A DNA stretch of 64,000 bases. Source: Streptomyces koelreuteriae (lineage in GTDB: Bacteria; Actinomycetota; Actinomycetes; Streptomycetales; Streptomycetaceae). The stretch covers positions 186,001-250,000 of the forward strand of contig NZ_CP075896.1 of NCBI RefSeq assembly GCF_018604545.1, given 5' to 3'. The notes under the pieces are model-generated. The model did no database searches. It was not told the origin of the DNA and worked only from the letters and a program-made list of their open reading frames with translations. The position numbers and the translations under genes are program-made. This document shows positions 55,467 through 64,000 of this stretch, piece by piece; position 1 is the stretch's first letter; the number at the start of each line of letters is the position of its first letter.

Positions 55467-56234
55467 ATGAGCACGACTGCGAGTACGACGGTGGGCACCC
55501 AGGTGGAGGTACGCGGCCTGAGCCGCGCCTTCGACGACAAGACCGTCATCGACGACCTCGATCTGACCATCCGCCGGGGCGAGTTCGTCGCCCTGCTCGG
55601 ACACAGCGGCTGCGGCAAGTCGACCCTGCTGAAGATCCTCGCCGGGCTGGACAGCGAGACCGAGGGCGAGGTGACCGTGCCCGAACGCCGCTCGGTGGCC
55701 TTCCAGTCGCCGCGGCTGATGCCCTGGCTGCGGGTGTGGCGCAACGTCGTGCTCGGGCTGCCCCGCTCCAAGGACCGGCAGCTCGCCGAGCGCTATCTCG
55801 CCGAGGTCGGCATCGAGGAGTACGCGGGCAGCTGGCCCAAGACCCTCTCCGGCGGCCAGGCCCAGCGCGTATCGCTGGCCCGGGCGCTGGTCCGCGAGCC
55901 CGAACTGCTCCTGCTCGACGAGCCGTTCGGCGCCCTGGACGCCCTCACCCGCGGCCGGGCGCAACGGCTGGTGGCCGACCTGTGGCAGCGGCACGGCTGC
56001 TCGGTGCTGCTGGTCACCCACGACGTGGAGGAGGCGCTGCTGCTGGCCGACCGGGTCCTGGTGATGGACGGCGGGCGCATCGCCCACGAGGCCGAGGTCG
56101 GCCTGGAACGGCCCCGTGCGCTCGGCTCCCCCGACTTCGTACGGCTGCGCGGCGAACTGCTGCACCGGCTCGGCGTCCACGACGCCTCGGCGCCTCGCGA
56201 AGAGGCCACGACAGAAACGGCATCCACCTCATGA
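55467..56234 (+). CDS. ssuB: SsuB-like sulfonate ABC transporter ATPase
   Basis: A 255-residue importer ATPase with Walker A GHSGCGKST, Q-loop VAFQSPRLMPWL, signature LSGGQAQRVSLARALV and Walker B LLLLDEPFGALDAL, the last being typical of the SsuB/TauB/NrtD group. Overlaps ssuA by 4 nt. Confidence 0.94.
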   Translation: MSTTASTTVGTQVEVRGLSRAFDDKTVIDDLDLTIRRGEFVALLGHSGCGKSTLLKILAGLDSETEGEVTVPERRSVAFQSPRLMPWLRVWRNVVLGLPRSKDRQLAERYLAEVGIEEYAGSWPKTLSGGQAQRVSLARALVREPELLLLDEPFGALDALTRGRAQRLVADLWQRHGCSVLLVTHDVEEALLLADRVLVMDGGRIAHEAEVGLERPRALGSPDFVRLRGELLHRLGVHDASAPREEATTETASTS

Positions 56235-57214
56235 TCCGCACGACCACCCGCCGCGCCCTCGGCGCCGCGCTCTCCCTGACCGCCCTGCTCGCCACCACCG
56301 CCTGCGGCGGCAGCGGTGCGGCCGCCTCCGGCGGAAGCGACTCCGGGACGCTCGTCATCGGCGACCAGGCCAAGAACCTGCAGACCCTCTTCAACGCCTC
56401 CGGGGCCCTCAAGGGGACGTCGTACAAGGTCAAATGGGCCGAGTTCGAGGGGGCCGCGCCGCTCTTCCAGGCCGTGCAGGCCGGGGCCGCCGACACCTCC
56501 TACGCCGCCGATCTGCCCACGCTCCAGGCGCTGTCCGGGGGTGTGCCGGTGAAGGCGGTGGGCGCGCTGCGCAACGACGGCACGCACACCGGGATCGTGG
56601 TCCGGGGGAACTCGTCGGTGAAGAGCGTCAAGGACCTCAAGGGCAAGAAGGTCGTGGTCTCCTCCGCCAAGGGGTCCATCGCCGAGTACCTGCTCGCGCA
56701 TGTGCTGCAGCGGGCCGGGCTGAAGTACTCCGACGTCAAGGTGCAGTACCTGCTGCCGACGGACGCGCAGGCCGCGTTCACGTCCGGCAAGATCGAGGCG
56801 TGGGCGACCTTCGGGGTCTACAAGGCCGTCGCCGAGCAGCAGGGCGGCCGGCTCCTGGTCAACGGCGCCGACGGGCGGGTGAGCGGCTACGGCTTCATCG
56901 GCGCCTCCGAGAAGGCCCTGGCCGACAAGACCAAGAAGGCCGCCATCGCCGACTATCTGCGCCGTCTGGACAAGGCCCTGGCCTGGTCGCGCAAGCACCC
57001 GGACGACTACGCCAAGGCCATCCAGCGCAACAACGGGGCCTCTCCCGCGATCGCGAAGACACTGGTGAGCCAGTCCAACGGCGAGCTGCTGCCGGTCGGT
57101 TCACAGGTGGTCGAGTCCGTGCAGAAGGTCGGCGACACCATGCACGGCATCGGTGTCCTCACCCCGAACCCGACCGTCGCCGACCACGTCGACTCCAGCC
57201 TCGTCAAGGAATGA
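56231..57214 (+). CDS. ssuA: SsuA-like sulfonate-binding lipoprotein
   Basis: A 327-residue substrate-binding protein. The signal peptide ends in a lipobox (TTAC, Cys25), so it is anchored outside the membrane. The body (VKWAEFEGAAPLFQAVQAG, DLKGKKVVVSSAKGS) is the aliphatic-sulfonate binding fold. ATGA overlaps at both ends show tight coupling with ssuB and ssuD. Confidence 0.92.
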   Translation: MIRTTTRRALGAALSLTALLATTACGGSGAAASGGSDSGTLVIGDQAKNLQTLFNASGALKGTSYKVKWAEFEGAAPLFQAVQAGAADTSYAADLPTLQALSGGVPVKAVGALRNDGTHTGIVVRGNSSVKSVKDLKGKKVVVSSAKGSIAEYLLAHVLQRAGLKYSDVKVQYLLPTDAQAAFTSGKIEAWATFGVYKAVAEQQGGRLLVNGADGRVSGYGFIGASEKALADKTKKAAIADYLRRLDKALAWSRKHPDDYAKAIQRNNGASPAIAKTLVSQSNGELLPVGSQVVESVQKVGDTMHGIGVLTPNPTVADHVDSSLVKE

Positions 57215-58326
57215 GCCCCGCCATGCCCGTCGAGTTCATCAGCGCCGTCCACCCCAACCCCGCCACCGAGGGCGACCCCACCGCGGGCACGGGCATCGAC
57301 GTCGACTACGCCCGCCGCTACGCCCGCGCCCTGGACGACGGCGGCTTCGACTACACCCTCGTCACCTACCACTCGGCCTCGCCCGACGCGCTGCAACTGG
57401 CGCAGTTCGTCGCGAACCACACCGAGCGCATCAAGCCCGTCCTCGCCCACCGCCCCGGCGTGATCTTCCCGACCCACGCGGCCCGGGCCCTGGCCACCCT
57501 GGACCGGATCAGCAAGGGCCGTCTGGCGGTGCACATCATCTCCGGCGGCAACGACGAGGAGCAGCGCCGCGAGGGCGACTACCTGAACAAGAGCGAGCGG
57601 TACGCGCGTTCCGACGAGTACATCCGGATCCTGCGCGAGGTGTGGGCGGCCGACGGGCCCGTCTCGCACGAGGGCCCGTACTACCGCTTCGAGGGCTTCC
57701 GCTCCGATGTCACCCCGTACCACGGCACCATCCCCCTCTCGGTGGGCGGCTCCTCGGAGGACGCCTACCGGGTGGGCGGGCAGCAGGGCGACATCTTCGG
57801 GCTGTGGGGCGAGCCGCTGAAGGAGACCGCCGAACAGATCGCGGCCGTCAACAAGTACGCCGACGCCGCCGGCCGGCCCCACCCGCGCATCTGGGTGTCC
57901 TTCCGCCCGATCATCGCGCCCACCGACGAGCTGGCCTGGGAGAAGGCGCACCGCATCCTCGGCACGATCACCACGAACCACGAGGAGCGGGCCAAGCGGC
58001 GCCACTACCCGGCCCGCGGCCAGGGCACCCCGGCCAATGTCGGTTCGCAGCGGCTGCTGGCCGTCGCCGAACGCGGCGAGGTCCACGACCGCTGCCTGTG
58101 GACCGCGCCCGCCACGGCCACCAACGCCGCCGGCGCCTCCACCGCGCTGGTCGGCTCCCCCGAGACGGTCGCCAAGGCGCTGCTCGACTACGTCGACATC
58201 GGCTGCGAGCTGCTGTCCATGCGTGGCTACGACCCGCTCAACGACGCGATCGACTACGCCCGCCACGTCCTTCCACTGGTCCGCCAGGAGCTGAAGCACC
58301 GCGCCTCCTCGGGGGCGGCCGCATGA
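57211..58326 (+). CDS. ssuD: SsuD-like FMNH2-dependent alkanesulfonate monooxygenase
   Basis: A 371-residue bacterial-luciferase-family monooxygenase that cleaves the C-S bond of sulfonates, freeing sulfite and an aldehyde. It has the family segments EFISAVHPNP, KPVLAHRPGVIFPT and HIISGGNDEEQRREGD. The ATG at 57211 overlaps the ssuA stop; ATG 57223 is an alternative. No flavin reductase gene is visible in this operon, so reduced FMN must come from elsewhere. Confidence 0.9.
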   Translation: MSPAMPVEFISAVHPNPATEGDPTAGTGIDVDYARRYARALDDGGFDYTLVTYHSASPDALQLAQFVANHTERIKPVLAHRPGVIFPTHAARALATLDRISKGRLAVHIISGGNDEEQRREGDYLNKSERYARSDEYIRILREVWAADGPVSHEGPYYRFEGFRSDVTPYHGTIPLSVGGSSEDAYRVGGQQGDIFGLWGEPLKETAEQIAAVNKYADAAGRPHPRIWVSFRPIIAPTDELAWEKAHRILGTITTNHEERAKRRHYPARGQGTPANVGSQRLLAVAERGEVHDRCLWTAPATATNAAGASTALVGSPETVAKALLDYVDIGCELLSMRGYDPLNDAIDYARHVLPLVRQELKHRASSGAAA

Positions 58327-59702
58327 GCCGGGACGCTCCGGCCGCCCGGCTCCTCACCGCGCTCCGCCGCGAGCTGCCCGAGGGCACGCTCAGTGTCGGC
58401 TCCGAGGCCACCGCGCCGTACGCCGCCGACCGCTCGGGCAGCCGCCCGGACGGGGAGCCGCTGGCGGTCGTGCACGCCACCCGCGCCGAGCACGTCCGGA
58501 CCGCGCTGCGGCACGCGCACGAGCTGCGGGTGCCGGTCGTACCGCGCGGGGCGGGCACCGGACTGTCCGGCGGGGCGAACGCGGGGGCGGGCAGTGTCGT
58601 CGTCGACCTGTCGCGGATGAACCGGATCGTCGAGCTCAACCCCGAGGAACAGACCGCCGTCGTGGAGCCGGGCGTCATCACCGCCGAACTGGACCGTGCG
58701 GCGGGCGAGTTCGGACTGCGCTACGCGCCCGACCCGGCGAGCGCTGCGATCTCCACGGTGGGCGGCAACATCGCGACCAACGCGGGCGGGCTGCGCTGCG
58801 CCAAGTACGGGGTGACCCGGGACGCCGTGCTCGGGCTCGACGCGGTGCTCGCCGGCGGGACGCTGATCCGGACCGGCCGGCGCACCGTCAAGGGCGTCAC
58901 CGGCTACGACCTGACGGCGCTGCTCACCGGCTCCGAGGGCACCCTCGGCGTGATCACCGCCGCGACGCTGCGGCTGCGGCCGGTACCGGAGTCGACCGCC
59001 ACCGTCGCCGCGTACTTCGACACCTTCGCCGAGGGCGCCGAGGCCGTGTCCGAGCTCACCGCCGCCCGTGTCGAGCCCGTGATGGCCGAGCTGCTGGACG
59101 GTCCGGTCCTGGCGGCCGTGGACGCCGCCCAGGGCACCGATCTGCGCTCGCGCGGCGGTGCGCTGCTGCTTCTGCAGTGCGACGGGCGGGCCGCGGAAGC
59201 GGAGGCCGAGGAGGCGGTACGGCTGCTGCGGAAGCGTGCGGCGTCCGTCGAGACCACCACCGACCCGGTGGAGGCGGACCGGCTTCTCACCGCCCGCAGG
59301 CTCGTCCTGCCCTCCCTGGAACGCATCGGCCGGGTGCTGATCGAGGACATCGCGGTGCCACGGGCTCAACTGGCGACAGCGGTCCGGGAGATCGCGGCCG
59401 TCGCCGAGCGCCACGACGTACGGATCTTCACCTTCGCCCACGCCGCCGACGGCAATCTCCACCCCATCCTCGTCCTCGACCCCGACTCCCCCGACATTCC
59501 GGAGGCGGCCTGGAAGGCGGCGAGCGACATCTTCGCCACCGCGCTGCGCCTGGGCGGCACGCTCACCGGCGAGCACGGGGTGGGGACGCTCAAGCGGCGC
59601 TGGCTCGCCGAGGAGCTCGGCGCCGAGCAGCACGCGCTGCAGCGGCGTGTGAAGGCGGCGTTCGACCCGCACCACGTCCTCAACCCCGGCAAGGCCCTCT
59701 GA
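58323..59702 (+). CDS. FAD-linked oxidase, GlcD/D-lactate dehydrogenase family
   Basis: A 459-residue flavoprotein: PCMH FAD domain (PRGAGTGLSGGANAG near residue 80, then VGGNIATNAGGLRCAKYGV), and a C-terminal cap with FTFAHAADGNLHP and TGEHGVGTLKRRWL. Homologues oxidise glycolate, D-lactate or other 2-hydroxyacids. It is co-translated with ssuD (ATGA), which suggests processing of a carbon product left after desulfonation. Substrate unproven. Confidence 0.88.
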   Translation: MSRDAPAARLLTALRRELPEGTLSVGSEATAPYAADRSGSRPDGEPLAVVHATRAEHVRTALRHAHELRVPVVPRGAGTGLSGGANAGAGSVVVDLSRMNRIVELNPEEQTAVVEPGVITAELDRAAGEFGLRYAPDPASAAISTVGGNIATNAGGLRCAKYGVTRDAVLGLDAVLAGGTLIRTGRRTVKGVTGYDLTALLTGSEGTLGVITAATLRLRPVPESTATVAAYFDTFAEGAEAVSELTAARVEPVMAELLDGPVLAAVDAAQGTDLRSRGGALLLLQCDGRAAEAEAEEAVRLLRKRAASVETTTDPVEADRLLTARRLVLPSLERIGRVLIEDIAVPRAQLATAVREIAAVAERHDVRIFTFAHAADGNLHPILVLDPDSPDIPEAAWKAASDIFATALRLGGTLTGEHGVGTLKRRWLAEELGAEQHALQRRVKAAFDPHHVLNPGKAL

Positions 59703-59709
59703 CCTCCCG

Positions 59710-61119
59710 TCAGTCCCGGCGGTCCTCGGCCGACTTCCGCTCCTGGGCGGCCAGTTCGCGGTACTCGGCGGCCGGGTGGTCGGCCCTGACACGAGGTCCG
59801 CCGCCCGGGCCGTGCAGGCGTTCGCGCAGGGTTGCGGCGGTGGGTTCCTCCGGGAGCCGGCCTCGGGAACGCAGCTCCGGGACGACCAGGTCGACGAAGT
59901 CGGCGAAGGTGCCGGGCGTCACGGCGTAGGCGAGGTTGAAGCCGTCGATGTCCGCCTCCTCCACCCAGCGTTCGAGCTCGTCGGCGACCGCGGCCGGGGA
60001 TCCCACGACCACGGGCCCGATGCCGCCGATGCCCAGGTAGCGGGCCACCTGGTCGGGGGTCCACCGGCGGCTCGGATCGGCGGTGGAGAAGATCGCGAGC
60101 GCGGAGCGCACGGCTTCGGTGTCGACGTACTCCAGGGGCTCGTCCGGGGCGAGTTCGGACAGGTCGAGGCCGCTCCAGCCGCCGTAGAGGGCGAGGGCGC
60201 CCTCATAGGAGGCGTAGGAGATCAGGTCGTCGTACTTGGCCCGGGCCTCCTCGTCGGTGGGGGCGGTGATCGCGGTGAGCAGGATGAAGATCTTGACGCC
60301 GTACGGGTCGCGGCCCTCGGCGGCGGCCTTGGCCCGGATGTCGTCGACGACACGGCGGGTCGCCTCCGGTGTGACGGCGTTGATGAAGACGCCCTCACCG
60401 TGCCGGGCGGCGAAGGCCCGGCCGCGCGGGGAGGCGCCGGCCTGGAAGACCACCGGGGTGCGCTGCGGTGACGGCTCGGACAGGAACACGCCGGGCACGG
60501 TGAAGTGGCGGCCCTTGTGGGCGATGTCCCGGATGCGGTCGGGGTCGGTGAAGACGCCCCGCTCACGGTCGCGGACCACCGCGTCGTCGTCCCAGGAGTA
60601 TTCCCACAGCTTGTAGCAGACCTCGAGGAACTCCTCGGCGACCTCGTAGCGGTCGTCGTGCCCGACCTGTTCACCGAGCCCCAGGTTGCGGGCCGCGCTC
60701 TCCAGGTAGGAGGTGACGACGTTCCAGGCGATCCGGCCCTTGGTCAGATGGTCGAGGGTGCTGAGGGTGCGGGCGAGCTTGTACGGCTGCTCGTAGGTGA
60801 GGGAGACGGTCACGCCGAAGCCGAGGCGCTCGGTCACCGCGGCCATGGCGGAGACGGCGGGCAGCGGGTCGGACAGCGGGATCTGCGCGCCCTGGCGGAC
60901 GGCGGCGTCACGCGAGCCCTGGTAGACGTCGTACGCGCCGAGCACGTCGGCGATGAAGAGGGAGTCGAAGCCGCCGCGTTCCAGCAGCCGCGCCAGGTCG
61001 GTCCAGTAGGCGAGGTCGGTGTAGCGGTGCGCCTGGTCGTCGGGGTGCCGCCACAGGCCGGGCGACTGGTGGCCGACGCAGGCCATGTCGAAGGCGTTCA
61101 GATGGATGCGGCGGGTCAT
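59710..61119 (-). CDS. NtaA/SnaA/DszA-family flavin monooxygenase
   Basis: A 469-residue luciferase-fold monooxygenase of the nitrilotriacetate/pristinamycin/dibenzothiophene-sulfone group: LNAFDMACVGHQSPGLW at the N-terminus, RIAWNVVTSYLESAARN and VVFQAGASPRGRAFAA. It uses FMNH2 from a separate reductase. ATGA overlap with an upstream ABC permease gene links it to import of its substrate. It converges on the FAD-oxidase gene with a 7-bp gap. A sulfur- or nitrogen-containing substrate is likely. Confidence 0.9.
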   Translation of the reverse strand: MTRRIHLNAFDMACVGHQSPGLWRHPDDQAHRYTDLAYWTDLARLLERGGFDSLFIADVLGAYDVYQGSRDAAVRQGAQIPLSDPLPAVSAMAAVTERLGFGVTVSLTYEQPYKLARTLSTLDHLTKGRIAWNVVTSYLESAARNLGLGEQVGHDDRYEVAEEFLEVCYKLWEYSWDDDAVVRDRERGVFTDPDRIRDIAHKGRHFTVPGVFLSEPSPQRTPVVFQAGASPRGRAFAARHGEGVFINAVTPEATRRVVDDIRAKAAAEGRDPYGVKIFILLTAITAPTDEEARAKYDDLISYASYEGALALYGGWSGLDLSELAPDEPLEYVDTEAVRSALAIFSTADPSRRWTPDQVARYLGIGGIGPVVVGSPAAVADELERWVEEADIDGFNLAYAVTPGTFADFVDLVVPELRSRGRLPEEPTAATLRERLHGPGGGPRVRADHPAAEYRELAAQERKSAEDRRD

Positions 61120-62000
61120 TTCAGGGCTCCGGAGGACAGGCCGGCGACGAGCCGGCGCTGGGCGGCCACGGCCAGGACGTAGACGGGCGCGATGCCGATG
61201 AGGGAGACGACGGCCTGCTGGCCGAACTCCACGTTCTTGTCGCCTTGGAAGAGGGAGAGCAGCACCGGCAGGGTCTGCGCACTGCTGTCCTGGGCGAAGC
61301 TGAGGGCGAAGAGGAACTCGTTGTAGCTGAGGAAGAAGCAGATCAGCGCGGCGGCCGCGACACCCGGCGCGATGAGCGGCAGGACGACCCGCCTGAGGCT
61401 CGCCCAGGGTCCGAGTCCGTCGAGCCAGGCGGCCTCCTCGATCTCCTTGGGCACCTTCCGTACGAAGCCGTCCAGCAGCCAGATCGCCACCGGCACGTTC
61501 GCCAGACCGTCCACGAGGGCGAGCCCGGTGACGGTGTTGTTCAGCTCCAGGTTCCGCAGCAGATAGAAGAGCGGCAGGACGGCGACGACGGGCGGGGCGC
61601 AGTAGCTGGACAGCACCAGGGTCGCGAGCCGTCCCCCTCTGCGTCCGGCCCGAGCCGTGAAGTAGGCGCCCGGTACGGCGATCGCCAGCGTGAGGATGAC
61701 GGAACCGGCCGCGACCGTCCAGGAGTTGACGATGTAGTGGCCGACCTCGACGGCCCGGAAGGTGTCGGGCCAGTTCCGCCAGAACAGGTGCGAGGGCAGC
61801 AGTCCGCCGTTGAGGACGTCGTCGCGGGAGCGGACGGAGAGGGAGACGACGTACAGCAGCGGTACGGCCATGAGCAGGGCGATGACCGTGAGCAGCGCGG
61901 TGACGCCGGTGGGACGGCGGCGCCCGGCCGGGCGGTGCAGGGGCTTCTCGGTCTCGGGTTCGGCCCCGACCTCTTCCCGTACGGCTTCGAGCGTGGTCAC
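61116..62000 (-). CDS. ABC importer permease, MalG/UgpE-like
   Basis: A 294-residue carbohydrate-type permease with six helices and the EAA coupling loop EIEEAAWLDGLGPWASLRRV. GTG start overlaps the stop of the first permease gene, and the stop overlaps the monooxygenase start. No ATPase gene is seen; such importers often borrow a shared MsiK-type ATPase in Streptomyces. Confidence 0.9.
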   Translation of the reverse strand: MTTLEAVREEVGAEPETEKPLHRPAGRRRPTGVTALLTVIALLMAVPLLYVVSLSVRSRDDVLNGGLLPSHLFWRNWPDTFRAVEVGHYIVNSWTVAAGSVILTLAIAVPGAYFTARAGRRGGRLATLVLSSYCAPPVVAVLPLFYLLRNLELNNTVTGLALVDGLANVPVAIWLLDGFVRKVPKEIEEAAWLDGLGPWASLRRVVLPLIAPGVAAAALICFFLSYNEFLFALSFAQDSSAQTLPVLLSLFQGDKNVEFGQQAVVSLIGIAPVYVLAVAAQRRLVAGLSSGALK

Positions 62001-62875
62001 ACCGCCACCTCCTCGTACTTCTTGCGGCGGATCGCCACCAGACTGGTGACCAGGCCGATGAGCAGGGAGAACAGCACGGTCGCGGCCGCCGCGCCGCCGA
62101 CGTCGAACTCCTGCAGGGCGGTGCGCTGGATGTCGTACGTGCTCGTGGTGGTCGAGAAGCCGGGGCCGCCGGACGTCACGACGTAGACGATGTCGAAGAC
62201 CTTGAAGCCGATCACCAGCTTGAGCAGCAGGACGGACAGCAGGGTCGGTTCGATGTACGGCAGGACGATCGAGCGGAGGGTGCGCGCACGGCCGGCGCCG
62301 TCGAGGGCGGCTGCCTCGCGCAGTTCGTCCGGTACTCCGAGGAGCGCGGCGTACACGAGCAGCATCACGAAGGGTGTCCACTGCCAGCTGTCGATGACGA
62401 CGAGGGTGATGAACGCCCCCGTACCGCTGCCGAGCGGATTCACGCCGGGCAGTCCTGCCGCCTGCAGGACGCCGTTGAGGGCGCCGCCCACCGGGGCCAG
62501 CAGCAGCTTCCACGCCACGCCGACCATGACGGGCGGCGTGACCAGCGGAAGCAGCAGGAGCGTGCCCAGCAGGCCCGGGCGGGCGGCCCGGGCACGCAGC
62601 AGGAGCGCGAGGGCCGTGCCCAGCACCAGTTGCACGGCGGCGGCGAGCACCGCGAAGAGCACCGACCGCCACAGCGAGCCGGTGAACGACTGGCTCTCCA
62701 GCGCGGTACGGAAGTTGTCGAACCCGGTCCAGCGTTGCAGGGGCCGGGCCAGGGTGGAGTCGGTGAAGGCCAGGCCGATGACGTAGACGAGCGGGTAGGC
62801 GGCGAAGACCGCGAGGAAGGCCACGGACGGCGCGGCGAGCGCTCCGGGGACCCGGGCGGCCGTCCTGGCTGTCAT
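61997..62875 (-). CDS. ABC importer permease, MalF/UgpA-like
   Basis: A 292-residue partner permease with six helices and EAA loop ELREAAALDGAGRARTLRSIVLP, cited as ELREAAALDGA. ATGA overlap with the binding-protein gene. Together with the MalG-like protein it forms the membrane channel. Confidence 0.9.
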   Translation of the reverse strand: MTARTAARVPGALAAPSVAFLAVFAAYPLVYVIGLAFTDSTLARPLQRWTGFDNFRTALESQSFTGSLWRSVLFAVLAAAVQLVLGTALALLLRARAARPGLLGTLLLLPLVTPPVMVGVAWKLLLAPVGGALNGVLQAAGLPGVNPLGSGTGAFITLVVIDSWQWTPFVMLLVYAALLGVPDELREAAALDGAGRARTLRSIVLPYIEPTLLSVLLLKLVIGFKVFDIVYVVTSGGPGFSTTTSTYDIQRTALQEFDVGGAAAATVLFSLLIGLVTSLVAIRRKKYEEVAV

Positions 62876-64000
62876 CCGGAGGCTCCCTTGAGTTCCTTGG
62901 CCCAGGCGCGCTGCGTGTTCCCCAGGGCGGTCTTCGCGCTCTGCTTGCCCTGCAGGCCGAGGGCGAGCTCGTCCACGAGGGTCTGGAGCAGATCGGGGGC
63001 CTTGGGCACGGTCGGCCAGGGCAGGGGGTCGCCCGCGAGGCCGGTGCGGACGACCTCGTAGGAGTCGGGCGAGTTCTTGCGGAACGCCGAGGAGCTGAGG
63101 GTGCTGGTGCGGATCGGGTCGGCGCCCGCGTCGGGCCGGGCGAGCACGAGGAGGTTCTGCTGTGCGGCGGTCGCCCACTTGATGAAGGCGGCGGCGGCCT
63201 CCTTCTGCTTCGACGCCGTGGACACGGCCAGTCCGAAGCCCGCGTCGAGCGAGGTGCGGGGCCTGGTGTTGTCGCCGCCGACGGGGAGGGTGGTGACGGC
63301 CCACTTGTCGACGACCTTGGACTGCTTGGGGTCCTGGGCGCGCTTGGCGAAGTCGGTCCAGAAGTCGAGCATGGCGCCCTTGCCGTCGAGGAAGGCGGGC
63401 AGCGCCTGGTCGAAGCCGATCTGCAGCGGGGTGGGCAGCGCGCTGGGCGCGGCGTCGAACAGCACCTGCGCGGCCTCGATCGCCTCCGGGGTGTCGAGGG
63501 TGGGCGCGCCCGAGGCGTCGAGGAAGGAACCGCCGTATCCGGCGAGGCGGTTGGCGAAGGCGCAGCCGAGGATCACGGGGACCTGCTGGGCCTCGATGAT
63601 GGTGCCGTAGTACTTGCCCCTGGCGTCCTTGGTGATCTTCGCGGCTATGTCGTTGTACTCGTCCCAGGTGCGGGGCGCCTCGACCTTGTGCCGCTCGAAG
63701 ATCTCGGTGTTGTAGAAGAGGATGTGGGTGTCGCCGTCGTAGGGCAGGCCCCAGCGCTTGCCGTCGTAGCGGGTGTACGTGTCGTACAGGGACGGCAGGA
63801 AGTCGCTCTCCTCGATGTCCTTGTGCGCCTTGATGTAGGCGGTGAGGTCCTCGATGACACCGCCCTCGGCGAGGGTGCCGACGGCCGCGTACCAGTACAT
63901 GAAGACGTCGAACTGGCCCGCCCCGGACTGCACGTCGAGCACGGCCTTCGCCGTGAGCTTGTCGTACGGCACGGGGGTCACCGACAGCTTGGCGCCGGTG
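62872..64000 (-). CDS. ABC importer substrate-binding protein (5' end outside window)
   Basis: The visible 375 residues are the C-terminal part of a carbohydrate-type (extracellular family 1) binding protein: FDVFMYWYAAVGTLAEGG, RWGLPYDGDTHILFYN and ATTLPVGGDN-like regions. The signal peptide and start lie beyond the window edge. It leads the operon with two permeases and the monooxygenase, so its ligand is probably the monooxygenase substrate, or a precursor of it. Confidence 0.88.
   Translation of the reverse strand, partial: TGAKLSVTPVPYDKLTAKAVLDVQSGAGQFDVFMYWYAAVGTLAEGGVIEDLTAYIKAHKDIEESDFLPSLYDTYTRYDGKRWGLPYDGDTHILFYNTEIFERHKVEAPRTWDEYNDIAAKITKDARGKYYGTIIEAQQVPVILGCAFANRLAGYGGSFLDASGAPTLDTPEAIEAAQVLFDAAPSALPTPLQIGFDQALPAFLDGKGAMLDFWTDFAKRAQDPKQSKVVDKWAVTTLPVGGDNTRPRTSLDAGFGLAVSTASKQKEAAAAFIKWATAAQQNLLVLARPDAGADPIRTSTLSSSAFRKNSPDSYEVVRTGLAGDPLPWPTVPKAPDLLQTLVDELALGLQGKQSAKTALGNTQRAWAKELKGASG

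Overview
The window is very GC-rich with Streptomyces-style codon use. Many start codons are GTG, genes are packed with 4-nt ATGA/GTGA overlaps, and the regulators present (AfsR/SARP-NB-ARC, ScfR/RamB-type, FadR-type GntR) and the 'putative leader peptide' motif are typical of that genus. I read it as a stretch of Streptomyces (or very close) chromosome. I found no rRNA, tRNA, insertion sequence, CRISPR array or phage gene. Long open frames opposite real genes are by-products of high GC.

Layout. 1-3230: potassium uptake (5' part of kdpA, kdpF, an extra 27-aa membrane peptide, and a KimA/YdaO-like APC permease); both promoters carry CTTTGAC-like half-sites spaced 11 bp. 3337-3978: Fe/Mn superoxide dismutase behind a Nur-like box. 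4176-16714: cobalamin (B12) synthesis (cobN, cobG, cobH, cobIJ, cobK, cbiD, cobM, cobL) plus a Ni/Co permease; cobN has a cobalamin riboswitch. 16908-18987: a second-type tsaD with a GNAT gene, and an ABM monooxygenase. 19025-20511: sortase and surface-protein pair. 20627-26440: methylcitrate cycle (prpC, prpB, prpD) divergent from its ScfR-type regulator, then a catalytically dead histidine-phosphatase homologue. 26435-28030: a small unknown gene and cbtBA cobalt transport under a second cobalamin riboswitch. 28087-33900: a valine-catabolic operon (mmsA, acyl-CoA dehydrogenase, HIBCH, mmsB, enoyl-CoA hydratase) preceded by a third cobalamin riboswitch. 34058-40946: D-erythronate/L-threonate catabolism (ltnD, otnK, otnC, MFS, otnI, denD, gntR). 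40973-48369: CaiB-type CoA transferase, MFS, orphan ABC exporter, TauE-like permease, DrrAB-like exporter. 48350-51484: AfsR-like regulator. 51545-59702: LysR gene and a sulfonate operon (leader peptide, hydrolase, rhodanese, ssuCBA, ssuD, FAD oxidase). 59710-64000: NtaA/DszA-type monooxygenase with a sugar-type ABC importer, cut by the window end.

How it fits together. Three themes recur: cobalt/nickel and B12, propionyl-CoA, and sulfur. Valine breakdown through MmsA yields propionyl-CoA, which can be burned by the B12-independent methylcitrate cycle (encoded here) or by the B12-dependent methylmalonyl-CoA route. A cobalamin riboswitch in front of the valine operon would tie these together. 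The other notable signal is a TTGCR-N7-TGCAR dyad shared by the sodF promoter, the cobL/tsaD-paralogue divergent promoter and, more weakly, the Ni/Co permease promoter, which suggests one metal-responsive Fur-family regulon (Nur by analogy).
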